A stretch of DNA of 64,000 nt from Bursaphelenchus xylophilus (GCA_904066235.2 CAJFCV020000005.1:10101501-10165500); one strand, 5' to 3'. Positions 23,633 to 35,547 are shown, counted from the stretch's first letter. Notes: a model not told the origin generated them from the sequence alone. Program-made: numbers and translations.

Positions 23633-24479
23633 TAATGTTAGCCGGTCTGCACGTTTTGTTATGCTGTGTAACCGACTCTAAGCGTTCTCTCATTTTTGCA
23701 CACTATCTTGTCGACAAAGACCGTTAAATATGCAGCTCAGCAGCTCCTAAACAACGCAAACTAAAATTTTCAAGAATCGGCCACTTTAAAGGGTCCCCTT
23801 GTTGATTTGAGCCGTGTTTTCCGAGAATCTGATTCCTTTGTCAACAAGACGCCTACGGTGTTTTAAAAATACGATTCCAATAACAGAGGAGGTCATACAT
23901 CATCTTCCAAACTCTCAACGTTTTTTGAACTAAACGACGTATTCACTCGCAGTTCATATGAGTTGTAGCGTTCTCAAATGGACTCATTCGTCAACCAGAT
24001 CTTGTTTTATTAATGCGCTCCTTTCGCCTTGTAATGAAAAGATAGTACATAAAGCCATTTCATTTTTCACATTTTAATCATTTTGTTTGCTTTCTGATTG
24101 CATTTTTTTATGTTTCTCAATTATTTTCGCTTCAAAATTCAAAATTTCGGCGCTATGACTTTTCGGGTCATCGACAGTTCAAGTTTTGGCTCCTACAAAC
24201 CTGAGCCTCGAAGCAAGAACTATAGGTTTGCCAATGAAAATAAAACGCAACTCCAAGACACCATCGGTTTTTTGAGATATTTTTGTTTTTGGATAGCTTC
24301 GGAACACAATATTTATCTACATAATATCTGTATTTACATGATGATAGATAAAATTATGGGCGTAAGGAATGAGGCCCGGATAGACTTTTGTTTCGATAAG
24401 CCAAGTCTAGTTCAAGTTTTGTGCATTGTAGAGACTAGGAGAAGGGGAAATAATAAGATTGGCAGGGCCCTATTATAGC

Positions 24480-24800
24480 TCGCGACCTATTTTGAGGTGT
24501 TTTACATGTGTCTCACGACAGATAAGCAATATCCAGATAGAACTTACCCATCTCCGTTGTTTCGAGTAAAATTTTGTCTTTTTTTGTGATACGGTAGATC
24601 TGGCTCAAGAAAAAAAATGGTCAGTAAAAGCGAAAATTAAAAAGTCTCCGCCGAGCGTCCGCCGAGCGTCCAACGACGGCTTTTTGGGCCTTTTAGGCAC
24701 TCTTACAAGATTTTTTTGGGTCTCATTCTTGGTTAATCTTTGTATCGATCGATCTTGTGTTGACTCTTGCTGTCGTTGACCCAAAAAATCCCTAACGAAC
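24480..24800. repeat. Dispersed repeat with CGCCGAGCGTC motifs
   Basis: Shares CCTATTTTGAGGTGTT...ACATGT and TTGTGTTGAC...GCTGTCGTTGACCC with about 37640-37950, 46070-46340 and 46880-47290. The family is unidentified. Confidence 0.55.
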
Positions 24801-25068
24801 TTCCTAAGAAACACCATTCCTTTCCGGGTTATTCCATGGAATAAATTATTTTCCGAAAAACATATAAAAAGATGTTGTTCAAGCATAAAATCATATATAT
24901 GTATTTGTTTACAATATTTTCTATATATTGAGCGTGAGAAATGTGGGAGCTGACCTTCTCCATTCTGGCGATTTATTTCATTTCCTTGGCCATTCTGGTC
25001 GATTTTGTTCTTACTGACTATTCCTTCTAGACTATTGTTCCTTCTCCAACGTATAATTACAGAATCTA

Positions 25069-28000
25069 ATGGCCAAAGATCTCATAATTGTCGGGTTCTT
25101 TCTATTTTTCCTCAGTTTGCTATCAGTTTTTGGAGATGACCATGGAGAAGATGAATTAATTTTTGTCTCAGCGGTGGGTTGTGCAAGTATCATTCTCAGT
25201 CTGTTGGGAAAATAATGAGTTGTCGATATTCCAATCGCGCCGTTGAAGTGAAAAGCAATTTGCTTTTGCCGCGACACAGTTCATTATCCCGACGGCGATG
25301 CGATTTTGGATGCGACATAATGGCCATTATTTTCCCGACGGACTGATAGACCTTCGTACGTCTAAGTTTCTGCCCGTTTCAGATATGGCGTCATGGAGAA
25401 AGGTCGATCCATCGAGACTTCCCTTTTAATCTGTATAACGCAACGTTTTGGCCAAATGGGATAAACCAGTTGACGGAGGTAGGCCGTAAATTTTACATTT
25501 TTAAAGTAATTCATCTGTCAGTCTGTCGGGAAAATAATGTGGATCCCTGGAATCGCTCGTCATCGTCTTCCGACGGCTAGACGCGGCTGAGGATTTGATG
25601 CGCGACTGCGATAAAGCGAAAAATTTTTCTGCGACAAATCCACATTATTTTCCCGAAAGACTGATAGTTACATAAAGCAAGTGTTCACGAGATCTTTAAA
25701 CTTTATTTATCCGGTGCAAAACTAAGCAAAAAAATTACGACAACTTGGCAGATACATGACAAAAAGGCGTTTTTCTTCCTGGCTTTTTGCGTGATTCTTA
25801 CCGACCAATATACATAAATAATTCATGTCTTGGCGGTCTCTGGATGGCGTTGATTGGAAAGTTCAGAAATTGAGCAGTGGCGTAACGCATAAAAAAATAC
25901 GACCCCACAAAAGATACAAGCATTTGACAAGCAATATTGTGAAAATATTGTGAGAAGCAAAGCACTTCACCTGTCTTCAGTCCGTCGGTAAAATAATGAG
26001 CACTCTGTTGCATCGAAAATCGCATTAGTGCCTGGGTTGTAACAAAATCAAATTACTTTCACTTCAGCGACGCAATTGGCACAGCGACATTGTCCTCATT
26101 ATTTTCCCGACAGTCTAGCCTACTCTATTTATTTAATTTCTATAGCAATTGTTTGCCCTCAAACCGAATTTCAAATTGAATAAATCGCACACTTTCAGCG
26201 AGGAATCCAACAACAACGAGAGCTCGGAAAATTCCTCCGCAGCCGTTACATGGAAGACATCCATTTCTTCCCGAAATCATATTCAAATACCTCATTCCAA
26301 ATCGAATCCACCATGACTAATCGAACACAACAAAGTGCTTTGCATAATCTGCAGGGTCTCTTCAACAACCACAGCCTGTCCATGGCCCATGTTCATATCT
26401 ATCATCCCAGACTTGAAGACCAAAACATTATAGGGTACCCTTATTTTGGGTCGTGTGAGTATGCCGATCAATTGTGTAAATATTTGTACAAAACGCCGGC
26501 GGTTCAGGAGTTTGTTCAAAATGTAAGAGAGCTGTGGATCTTTCGTATCTTTCGTCCATGTGCTTCACAATAGAAGGTGTTTCAAGTGCGGCGCTCAGCT
26601 TGGCAGAATCATAAACTTGTTTTTTTCTAGGATAATTGAAATTCCTAGATCTCGGTTTGTAGAAACGACCGGCATTTTTTAGTCGAAAGTTGACAAAAAT
26701 GTGGCATTTTTTAGCAAATCTCGGCAAGAAAAACTTGACGCACTTGTTATACCATATGCGGAAGGCACTGTTTTAAAGATAATTGTGCTATTTTTCCGCG
26801 CGACACAGGCCAAGAAACGGCTAAAAAGCGTATTTTCTCTGACCGCTCTCCGCGTTTCGTCTACTCTCTCGCCGATTGTTCAATGTCTCAACTGCCACTG
26901 CAAAGCGCGAGCTAAAACTTTCTGGATTAGATATACGGCCTATTCCAAATATGTGTGCAAAATTAGCAGCCAATCTGAGCGTCGCACTTGGGACTTTTAC
27001 CCTGTATATGTTGATATGTACATGTTTCGAGTCGACGCTTCAGCTATTACACTATCGTCCGTGCTGTCCGTCCGGAACAATTGCAACTAATGGCACGGAA
27101 TTGTAGCGTATTTAGAGGTGGTTCCAACTGCTCTCTCCGAACTTTGACGACATCCGATATCTCTTTGATTTCGCCGATCCACCCTATGTGGAGGTATGTT
27201 TTAGAAGTTTATATCAAAATGTTAATGACGATTGCTTTTAGAAGCGAAATTTCGGGTTGGAGTTGTCATCGTTGTATGAAGATCATTGGGACGAAATCTT
27301 CGACAGCTACGTTCAATCTTTCAAGCATTTTTATGGCGATGGCAAGTTCGCAAGTTTAGTTATTATAAAGCCATTTTTTTTTGTTTTTACCATGACACAC
27401 TTTCAGGTATTCATGACCCAAAGATCTCGGAGATCCGGCACAAACTATTGCAGTATAACATTGGCCGGATTATCACCGAACTTTCCGAAATCTTCAAATT
27501 AAAAACAGTGTGCACTGAGCATACTAGGTCGTCAGTTCCCGATTGCGAGGCGATAAACAGTTTGAAATTCAAAGGATACTCAATGGTAAGACTCTATCCA
27601 AATATTGAAGTCTGCAGTGATGTAAAAAGTTTCATAAACAGAAATTATCAAATTGCCAAAGCTTTTGATAAATTAGCAGTCCGTCAGGAAAATAACGAGC
27701 ACTATGACGCACGGCATTCTGTACTTTTGGGACCCAACCGATCTCCGCGACTTTTTCAATTTTTTTCGGAACGCGCTTGCTTTTTCTCTTCATATTTCGC
27801 TAGCCGTTTGAGCTAGAGGGCTGAAGTTTGGTGCGGCAGTAGAGTAAACAGCTGGCTTTCAGAAAATATAAATATTGTAAGGAACCCCGAAATATAAACT
27901 TCCCGATGATAATTCAAAGAAAAACCGTCATGACGGTTTGCCGATGCGTCGCTGAAGCGAAAAGCAATTTGATTTTGCCACGACACAATCCATTTTTTCG

Positions 28001-28786
28001 GTCGCGATGTGATTTTCAATGGGACAGAGTGCTCATTATTTTCCAGACAGACGGATATACAACCCTAAGCGCCTTAAAGGTCTATGCCATATTTTCAGCA
28101 TGACACATATGTTCTCGCCGCATTACAAGCGCTAGGCTTTCACAAACTCGACTACAACAGAGATGACAACGCCGAGATGTCTGCTTGTCTTATATACGAG
28201 CTGTGGAGAGAGAGCGTTACCAGCAACACCTATGTAAAGGTGTTTTACCGGCGCAGCAAGGACTTCTTTTATCATATCACACCGGAGATCAATGGCTGCT
28301 CGAGGCGTGGCTGCAGTGTTGAGAGAATATTAGAGCTTTTCGCACCGTTCGTCATAGAGGATGCAGAGGAGGTAAGAGTTGGCGCTTTGGAACCAACTAT
28401 TAGTTTTATAGAAAGGTTAATTTTTCACGGTTGGCCAAGGCAACACCCAGTTTGGGAGAAATTTTAGCTCGCTCTTTGCAGGCAATGTCATGATATTCAA
28501 AGGGTTTTGCCGGCAAGGTGATACGTCAGACACGGTCAGAGACAAAAAAACTTTTACCATATCTCAACTAGTTTCGCATGGAAAGCATTCATTTTTTGGA
28601 AGAATTACCAGAATAACTTTTGACGCAAAAAATCAGCGTGGGTGTCGCCGAAAAAATTCTGCGGACTTTACAACTAGTACTTGCAGTGCTTCCTCTGTCA
28701 TTCAAGATCGCAAAAAATGCCAATCATTTTGCTCGCAAATCTTCGTAAACCTCAATTTTCAGTACTGTGCGCAGCCATTGTTCTGA
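25069..28786 (+). CDS. Secreted histidine acid phosphatase 1
   Basis: A phosphomonoesterase of the histidine acid phosphatase family, predicted to be secreted. Exons: 25069-25173, 25383-25478, 26199-26522, 27116-27193, 27242-27341, 27407-27585, 28099-28371, 28763-28786; 392 residues. A signal peptide (LIIVGFFLFFLSLLSVFG) leads to the active-site segment WRHGERSIHRDFP in exon 2, then INQLTE|RGIQQQRELGKFLR. The catalytic HD pair is HDTYVLAAL at the start of exon 7. The family motif RHGxRxP is altered here: the proline is isoleucine. Intron 5 uses a GC donor (G|GCAAGT). The last exon encodes just YCAQPLF, separated by an intron that the neighbouring paralogue lacks. The ATG is five bases after TTACAG, consistent with trans-splicing. 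AATAAA follows at 28945. Confidence 0.92.
25196..25346. mobile_element. MITE family 1B in phosphatase 1 intron 1
   Basis: TCAGTCTGTTGGGAAAATAA at the left; TTATTTTCCCGACGGACTGA then TA at the right. Confidence 0.85.
25518..25664. mobile_element. MITE family 1A in phosphatase 1 intron 2
   Basis: TCAGTCTGTCGGGAAAATAA...TTATTTTCCCGAAAGACTGA, with TA at the right. Confidence 0.87.
25977..26117. mobile_element. MITE family 1B in phosphatase 1 intron 2
   Basis: TCAGTCCGTCGGTAAAATAA with GAGCACTCTG, ending CATTATTTTCCCGACAGTCTA. It contains TTTCACTTCAGCGACGC, the reverse orientation of the B core. Confidence 0.85.
26573..27005. mobile_element. Tc5-like MITE (family 2) in phosphatase 1 intron 3
   Basis: Ends GTGTTTCAAGTGCGGCGCTC and GAGCGTCGCACTTGGGACTT in inverted orientation about 430 bp apart. 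Confidence 0.68.
27676..28056. mobile_element. MITE family 1B, expanded to about 380 bp, in phosphatase 1 intron 6
   Basis: Left end GCAGTCCGTCAGGAAAATAA, right end TTATTTTCCAGACAGACGGA. About 230 bp of extra sequence separates the ends compared with other copies. Confidence 0.7.
28425..28705. repeat. Family 2 remnant in the last intron of phosphatase 1
   Basis: GGGAGAAATTTTAGCTCGCTCTTTGCAGGC matches the family 2 core in short blocks (TTTAGCTCGC, TTTGCAGGC). Confidence 0.5.
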
Positions 28787-29345
28787 AACATTCTCCTGGA
28801 AACTCAACTTGTTTCTCCCTCCACTTTCAACATATCGCAACAAAAAAAGCTCACCAGAACTTTTATACATAGCAATATGATAGCTGTTCCATCCAACCTC
28901 TGATGTATCTAATATCTAAAAACTACCTTTTGCAAAATTCCTCTAATAAATTGAAAATACCCTTTGAATTTTGGGGCTCCTCTCCGAATAAACGTCGATT
29001 TTCAATGACACCCAACTAAATGTACAAACTGGATCGGACCGCAGCAAAGAATTCGTTTGCTCAGATGGAGTTTGTAGTCGTGACCGCACACATCTCGTCA
29101 GGTTGTGGTCGGCCTGAGCTGGTTCAGAGCGGCGAGAAGGTCAGACTTATTAATTTTGAGATTTCGAGGAGAAACTAGACGTTGATATGAGGCTTGTGCT
29201 TGAAGTTTTTATCTTGCAAAACGATTTTTATAGCATTGTATTTTCTACTTGTGTCTAATATAAAGGTCGGGCGCGCTAATAAAATTTTGGAAATGCAATT
29301 CATGCTTTTTTGCAAGAATAACGGAATTTCTGGTGCTCAGGCGGG
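28787..29345. other. 3' flank of phosphatase 1; no other gene
   Basis: The AATAAA at 28945-28950 is the likely poly(A) signal. Nothing else is supported. Confidence 0.5.
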
Positions 29346-29355
29346 AAGTCAGTAA

Positions 29356-29540
29356 ACTTGTCCGTTCAAAAACTCGCTGGAGTGATTTTCACAATGTGCA
29401 CTGTGCGAAAAATAATGTTTCCTTTGCATTGTGCAATTTCTTCCTTTTGATCCGTGCAATGTGCTTTTTTGGGCTGTCGCTCGTACCCTGAAGCTTTCCG
29501 CGCGGTGCAAACGTTAAGCATCACTCCAACGACTTTACGA
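29356..29540. mobile_element. MITE family 5, diverged
   Basis: Left CTTGTCCGTTC...CTCGCTGGAGTGATTTTC, right CATCACTCCAACGACTTTAC, with internal GCACTGTGC blocks. Confidence 0.6.
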
Positions 29541-29743
29541 TATGCAGATTTTTCGTGTGGGTTCTGACTTTGCCGTATATCAATCCCCAAAAGTTTTAGC
29601 TTGCGTTTTCCAGCACCGGCCGAGATATTGAGCGACCGAGTTTGCGAGAGAGCACGGGAAATGAGGAGAATTTCAATCAAGGCTAGTTATTTACAAATCA
29701 GCATGCAGAATTGTAGACCAGTCTCAGCGCTCCCACTGAAATA

Positions 29744-29886
29744 TAAAGTCTGCGGAAAAATAATTTTGCTTGGCCACTGGCGTCGCTGAAGTGAAAAGGA
29801 ATTTGATTTTGCCGCGACACAATTTGTTTTGTCAGCGGCTCTGCAAATTTGGGTACAACAGTGCTCATTATTTTCCCGACAGACTG
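29744..29886. mobile_element. MITE family 1B
   Basis: The right end GCTCATTATTTTCCCGACAG is clear, and CGTCGCTGAAGTGAAAAGG is the B core; the left end is degenerate. Confidence 0.75.
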
Positions 29887-30177
29887 AAAAAACTTCCCTT
29901 GTAAAAAATTAGGTTTTGAGGCCGCAGCTTCACAATCAAAAACAGTGACTCTCAATGCTTACATACAATTTGTTGATCATTTCTTCGGTTTGCAATGTAT
30001 TCTTGTTTTAAAATTCCAAATCATTGTCAGAATTTTAATCATCGCCCATTCACATCGGTTATACGGTTTTCATTTTGATTGTTTATGTAAATATCACATG
30101 CAAATGCCTATGTGATTAAAGGAAATGAGTGCGAAACACAACGTTTTATTATTCGCTTGTCTGATATAAAAGTTGTA

Positions 30178-30321
30178 TCAGACTGCCGGGAAAATAAAGT
30201 GGATTTATTTTTTTTCAAATGTCTCGCTTTGTCGCATCAAATCTTCGGCCGTGACAAGCCTTCGCAAAGCGATGATGGGCGGTTTCAAGGCGCCATGAGT
30301 TCACAGTATTTTCATGACGGG
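30178..30321. mobile_element. MITE family 1A, degenerate right end
   Basis: Left end TCAGACTGCCGGGAAAATAA; the right end survives as CACAGTATTTTCATGACGGG. A second, intact 1A right end lies at 30603-30630, followed directly by a family 5 element. Confidence 0.65.
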
Positions 30322-30631
30322 ATAATGGCGATCTCTGGAAATGTAAGGACGGTCCTGTAACCGTTAAACCTAGTGTACCATTTGTCATCAAAATGGTAAA
30401 AGCCTTTTTGTTGAGGTCAAGCATCCTTTTTTTGGGGCAAGTCTCGCTTCTGATGAAAACAGTTGTGAAAAGAGCCTTGTTAGATTTCCCCTGTTATGGG
30501 ACCATTTAGAAAGAATAAGTTTTTATTTGAACACACCATACCCTATGAATAGTTCAACATAGGAATGCCAGGCGCCAGTGACAAATCGGCCAACGCGGAC
30601 GAGTCCACATTATTTTTCCCGACAGACTGAT

Positions 30632-30821
30632 ACTAGTCCGTTGCAAGCTCGCTGGAGTGATTTTTGCAACATGTACTGTGCAAAAACAGGAGTGTACTTT
30701 GCACTGTGCAATTTCTTGCTTTTTTTGCAACAGACTTTTTTGGCTTATCGCTAGCGCCCTGACTTTTGTTGCACAGTGCAAGTCACAGAAATCACTCCAG
30801 AGACTTTGAGGACGGACTAGT
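30632..30821. mobile_element. MITE family 5, complete
   Basis: A 190-bp element with ends ACTAGTCCGT...CTCGCTGGAGTGATTT and the inverted AATCACTCCAG...GACGGACTAGT. Confidence 0.75.
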
Positions 30822-31264
30822 GACAACGATGTCTCGATTTCCGATCAAGGAAAAACAAAGTGTTTTTACGTTTTGTTCTTTGAGTTCCGTACGGAAGTAT
30901 AGTAAGAAAAAGAAGAAAATTTTGTAACACAAAGAGGGCCTTCATTACTTGTATTGTGATACTACTGATAACTCGTCTCTTTCCGCGTATCAGTTCCAAG
31001 AATTGGCTGTTTTTCCGTCTTCCCATCCCACACATGTCCATTCCAATGGACTTGTTTTTGTCAGGGAGCATAGGGAGCGTTTAGCAGACAGGAAAAAATG
31101 TTTGTTACAAAATCGTTTTCAGAGAACGATCTTTCTGCGCATACGGTAGCGCGTAGATCAACTGCGTATAAAAGGCAAAGCATAATTGGAAGTCAAAGAG
31201 GGTGGGCGTGGAAATCTGCTGAATTGCTCAGAGGTTTGTGGTCATCGCATGATGTAAAAGGAAG

Positions 31265-31330
31265 TATATATCAATTTGTCGGCATAATAATGAGAATAAT
31301 GTCGCATCGGACATTGCGTTTATGTGAACG
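31265..31330. repeat. Left fragment of MITE family 1B
   Basis: ATCAATTTGTCGGCATAATAATGAGAATAATGTCGCATCGG (seen in short blocks) matches the B left end; no right end is found. Confidence 0.45.
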
Positions 31331-31452
31331 TTTTTTTGTTACCTAATCAGCTTTGAAAAAACTTTTGCTTTTTGGGTGAAGACAGTACTATTCTTTGCGA
31401 CTTAATGGCCCTCAGTTTACAATTTGGCAATCATTGAAGAAATAGGTTTATC

Positions 31453-31580
31453 TCAGTCTGTCGGGAAAATAATGAGCACGATGTCACTGTGCCAAATGCG
31501 TCGATGAAGTGAAAAACAATAAATTTTCTCGATGCGATTTTCGATGCAACAGAGTGCTCATTATTTTCCCGACGGATTGA
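31453..31580. mobile_element. MITE family 1B
   Basis: TCAGTCTGTCGGGAAAATAA with GAGCACGATG; right TTATTTTCCCGACGGATTGA then TA. Confidence 0.87.
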
Positions 31581-31948
31581 TAAATAACTTTTGATCAAAT
31601 ATCACTTTTTTATCCTGCGCTTTGCAGAACAACTGCAATGAGAAATCTCCCAAAGGCGATTACATAATTTTGTGGAACGCTCATTGAGGATTGGGCTCGT
31701 GTCAGTGCGCCATAAAACCCTCTACAGTTGTAGTATTGCTTTACTAAATAGTTTATGAAATTTGCAAACAAAATTGGGTTTGTTATTGTCTAAAAAAGCA
31801 AACCTGCTCTGTTAAAAAAAAGCGAACAGCTTAGCGTACCAAAGGTGTAAAGTGCTCTTTTAAGGTCACCACTGTTTATTTTGTCTGCCCGGGCTCTGTT
31901 CAAAGAGCATTTTTTGCGGGCTGCTAATGATCTCTGCACCGCGACGCG

Positions 31949-32525
31949 ACTCTTGCGGGCAACCACACTTACCAATTAGGATTACAATTTTTTACCGTAA
32001 TCTTTGTAGCGTGATATAAATCTGGCTTTGGGAGCTCCCTGATACTGATAGGTACATGAATCTATTAAATTCATCCATCGCTATCAAAGTTATTGGAGTT
32101 TGTTTTTAAAAAATGGTTTCTGGACGCTTAAAAATGTCTGGTTAACTTTGTGGAAACGATCCAAGCCACTTATACACCTCTAATCTTAATTCGCGACCTC
32201 TAACTGCCAATTAAATCGGTAGAATTTCCTGCTGTAAGAAAATATTGACTGATTGCCAAACATGCCCGCAGCATCTACGTGGTTCTTCTTTGTAAATTGT
32301 ATAACTTTATTTCCGCTTTTCAGCTATTGCGATTTCTGTCGACGTCTTTGTTCAACGAAGTTCTGAATGTCGTCTTTCCATCGGGTCCTAGGAGGTCTTT
32401 TCATCGAGGGCTTCCATTTCAGAAGTCTGGCTTCTGTCTTCTTCTCCGATCTTACAATTAGCCGCGTACTTCCACTTGTGTGGTTCTTCTATATGGTTTC
32501 CCGCAAGGTGGTTGCCCGCAAGTGT
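31949..32525. mobile_element. Repeat with CTTGCGGGCAACCAC ends
   Basis: Inverted ends CTTGCGGGCAACCAC and GTGGTTGCCCGCAAG. The body matches 50866-51241 but holds about 200 bp extra near its right end. A related, diverged body is at about 62150-62560. Confidence 0.6.
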
Positions 32526-32849
32526 AGGCCCGCCTTCTGCATATCAGGGTCATATTTACTAACCTCTGTAAAGGGCAAACCCGGCTCACAATGTTTTCGG
32601 AACCATTGGATTTGGTTTTAATTGTCACTTGCCCTCAACGCCTCCCTTTCTCGGATCTATACGTATAAAGACTGAAATTGAAAGTTATATTCCCCTTTTT
32701 GGTCGGGGCGCTCGATATGATATACCGCAAACAATAGCAACCAATTTTTTTGTGTTTTCAGTAGTTGGATTACCGGGAAAGGAGAAGAATTTTTTTCAAC
32801 TTGGGAGAAGTAAACTGAATTTACAAGACTTGATTGTAAAGAGATTGCA
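32526..32849. other. 5' flank of phosphatase 2; no gene
   Basis: No second gene or repeat is recognisable; probable promoter region. Confidence 0.4.
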
Positions 32850-35006
32850 ATGACTACTTCAACAGCGCTTTTCCTTACAATCAGCATCTTGGCCATTTTT
32901 TTGAAATCATCAGAGTCAAAGCCTATCGAAGTTAACAGCCATGACAAATCTATGGAACTGGTGATGGTTACGGGGGTAAGACTTTAAATTACCGGGACAA
33001 AGTGGCCTAGAAAGCAGTGAGAATTAAATAGCATGCCTTGTAGTGCTTTTTTTGCAAATTAATCACAGTTTTTTGTAGCTATGGCGCCACGGCACACGAG
33101 CACCCGACATGGACTTTCCATACAACTTGTACCCCAATGATTACTGGAAAAACGGCCTTAATCAGCTGACTGATGTAAGAAACTTTGTAAATATACATAC
33201 TATCAGTCTGTCGGAAAAATAATGAGCACTCTGTCGCATCAAAAATCGTATGACCTCCAATGAATTGTGTTGTGGCAAAATCAAACTTCTTTTCACTTCA
33301 GCGACGCGGTCGGTGCAGTGATAAGCTCATTATTTTCCCGACAGACTGATAGCACAGATTTCCCAGACACTGAAAGACTTCATACTCATTGCTGTTTCAG
33401 TATGGAATCCAACAACAACGAGAACTTGGTGCTTTCATCCGCCAACGCTACGTGAAGCAGCTCAAGTTCTTGCCCGCCGAACTCTCAACTTCTGTCATCA
33501 AAGTGGAGTCTTCAACGGCCAACCGAACACAACAATCCGCATTGCACAACTTCCGAGGGATCTTCAACGACGACTCTTTAACGTTAAAGGCGATTGACAT
33601 TGAGTGGCCAAAAGTCAACGAGCCGAACATTGTTGGGTATCCCTACTACAACGCCTGTGCGTACGTTGAGAAGTTGGAGAAATATGTGTCGAAAAATGAG
33701 GCATTCAACAATTTCATGGATACTAATGTAAGTCCATAAACTACTAGATATATACATGTATATACTGTAATACTATTATCAAACATATGCGATGACTATT
33801 TTAGGAATGGTTTAAAAAGCTGTCGCCAACGCGAAGTATCCTTCATTCGTTTGACTTTGCCGATCCACTTTATGTTGAGGTAAGGGCTTTGAATCACTTT
33901 TTTCCAATAGTTTCCGCCGTTACCTCTGCGACTGACATTGCTATCTTGCCAAAAAAAATTTTATAACAGACTCTAATATTAGAATTTTCATAAATTGCGT
34001 TAACTTTTTTACGTCATTTTTTTGCACCGCGCTATGCAGATTTTATAAAAATGCTATTAAAATGATGATCCATAATAAAATGATCCAAATTTCTGATCTG
34101 ATATGTTCAATACTACTCGTACGACTGACTTACACTTAACGTATTTGTAATTACTCTCGCTTTAGAAGCGTCAAAACCTCTCCTTGGCCCAGGTCTACGA
34201 ACAAAACTGGACTCAAATCTTCCACGCCTACGTTCAGTCGCTAAGATTTTTCTACGGAATCGGTAAGCCTTCTTTTTTTGCAACTTCCATGGTAACTCCT
34301 TCGATCTTATTTGGTTGCTATTTCAGACCTCAATGACCAAAAGGTTGACCTTCACGAAAAGCTCGTTCAATATCACGCTGGCCGAGTTTTAACCGCACTT
34401 AGCGATATGTTCAACTCAAAAAAGCGATGCCGGTCGAATGCAAATAGTCTCATGGATGACAGCGTTGAATGCGAAGACATTGACGCGCTGAAATTCAAGG
34501 CGTTTTCTTTGGTATGTCATTCATTCTACAGCTCTCTAAAGTTCCCCTTCATAGCTGCCTCGTTTTGTTCAGTCCGTCGGGAAAATAATGAGCACAGTGT
34601 CGCATCGAACATCGCACCGCCGCCGAGGAAATGAACTGTATCGCGATTGGCTCCGCGACATTGTACTCGTTATTTTCCCGATAAACTAATAGTAATTTTC
34701 TTTTAGCATGACACTTACATTCTCGGCTCCCTCTTCGCCATGGGCTTCAAGAATCTGGACTATAACCGAGAAGACAACTGTGAGATGGCTTCGGCCTTGT
34801 TCTGGGAGCTGTGGGAAGACAGGACGACCGGCGACTACTACGTCCGCGTGATTTATCGACGAAATGTCGACGAGCTCTACGATATTACAGCGGACATCGA
34901 GGGCTGTCAATGGAATCGACAGGGCTGTCCGATCGAATACTTCTTCGACAAGATAAAGCCATATCTGGTACCGGACAGCAAAGAATACTGCTCACAATCC
35001 ATTTGA
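32850..35006 (+). CDS. Secreted histidine acid phosphatase 2
   Basis: Tandem paralogue of phosphatase 1. Exons: 32850-32975, 33079-33174, 33401-33727, 33805-33879, 34166-34262, 34327-34511, 34707-35006; 401 residues. The signal peptide contains TALFLTISILAIFLK. The active-site motif is canonical: LWRHGTRAPDMDFP. The partner HD is in HDTYILGSLFAMG at the start of the last exon. Exons 2 of the two genes are both 96 nt, and all other boundaries coincide except that this gene has no intron before its C-terminal YCSQSI. The family dephosphorylates phosphomonoesters using the RHG histidine as nucleophile and the HD aspartate as proton donor. Both active-site elements are intact, so I expect an active enzyme. 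All introns have GT donors. Confidence 0.93.
33203..33349. mobile_element. MITE family 1B in phosphatase 2 intron 2
   Basis: Intact ends and flanking TA; contains TTTTCACTTCAGCGACGC, the same orientation as the 1B copy in intron 2 of phosphatase 1. Confidence 0.88.
34569..34688. mobile_element. MITE family 1B in phosphatase 2 intron 6
   Basis: TCAGTCCGTCGGGAAAATAA left; TTATTTTCCCGATAAACTAA right. It ends 18 bp before the exon 7 acceptor. Confidence 0.82.
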
Positions 35007-35252
35007 GAGAACGCGACGGGTGAAGTGAAAGATATTTGAGAAACTCGCATTCTAGTCAAATTGTCATTAAATTACATATTATTGTACATAATTTGCACGT
35101 TTTTTTATAAATTGAATCAAACAAATATAGTGTACTAAAAAGCATTTTTGAAGGCCTGAGACAAGATAATTTCAAAGACTTTCCGGTACTCCTCCACCAA
35201 GTCAATAGTATTCAGAATGATGATTCTGCACCTTATCTTTATTGTATAAATA

Positions 35253-35406
35253 TCAGTTTGTCGGGAAAATAATGACCATGTCGCTGAGCCCATCGCGTAG
35301 CTGAAGTGAAGAGCAATTTGATTTTGTCGCGACACAGTTCATTTTCTCGGCGGAGATGCGATTTTCGATGCCACAGAGTGCTCATTATTTTTCCGACAGA
35401 ACTGAT
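35253..35406. mobile_element. MITE family 1B
   Basis: TCAGTTTGTCGGGAAAATAA...GCTCATTATTTTTCCGACAG followed by AACTGATA; 3' of phosphatase 2. Confidence 0.85.
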
Positions 35407-35547
35407 ATACAACACTAGGTTTTAACGGATATCCCATATTTTCTTTGCGCTTTGATTTGATAACTAATTACTAGTTCCTTCTATACGAACACACGGCATC
35501 AAACATATAGCGCGTTCTGATTTACCCAAAACACTGAACCGGAACGC

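Noticed and set aside
24098..24478. 126-codon plus-strand open frame
   Set aside because: Composition is that of AT-rich non-coding DNA; no motif or exon structure.
26701..27090. 129-codon open frame in a phosphatase 1 intron
   Set aside because: Lies in a family 2 MITE; the phosphatase exons on either side join in frame without it.
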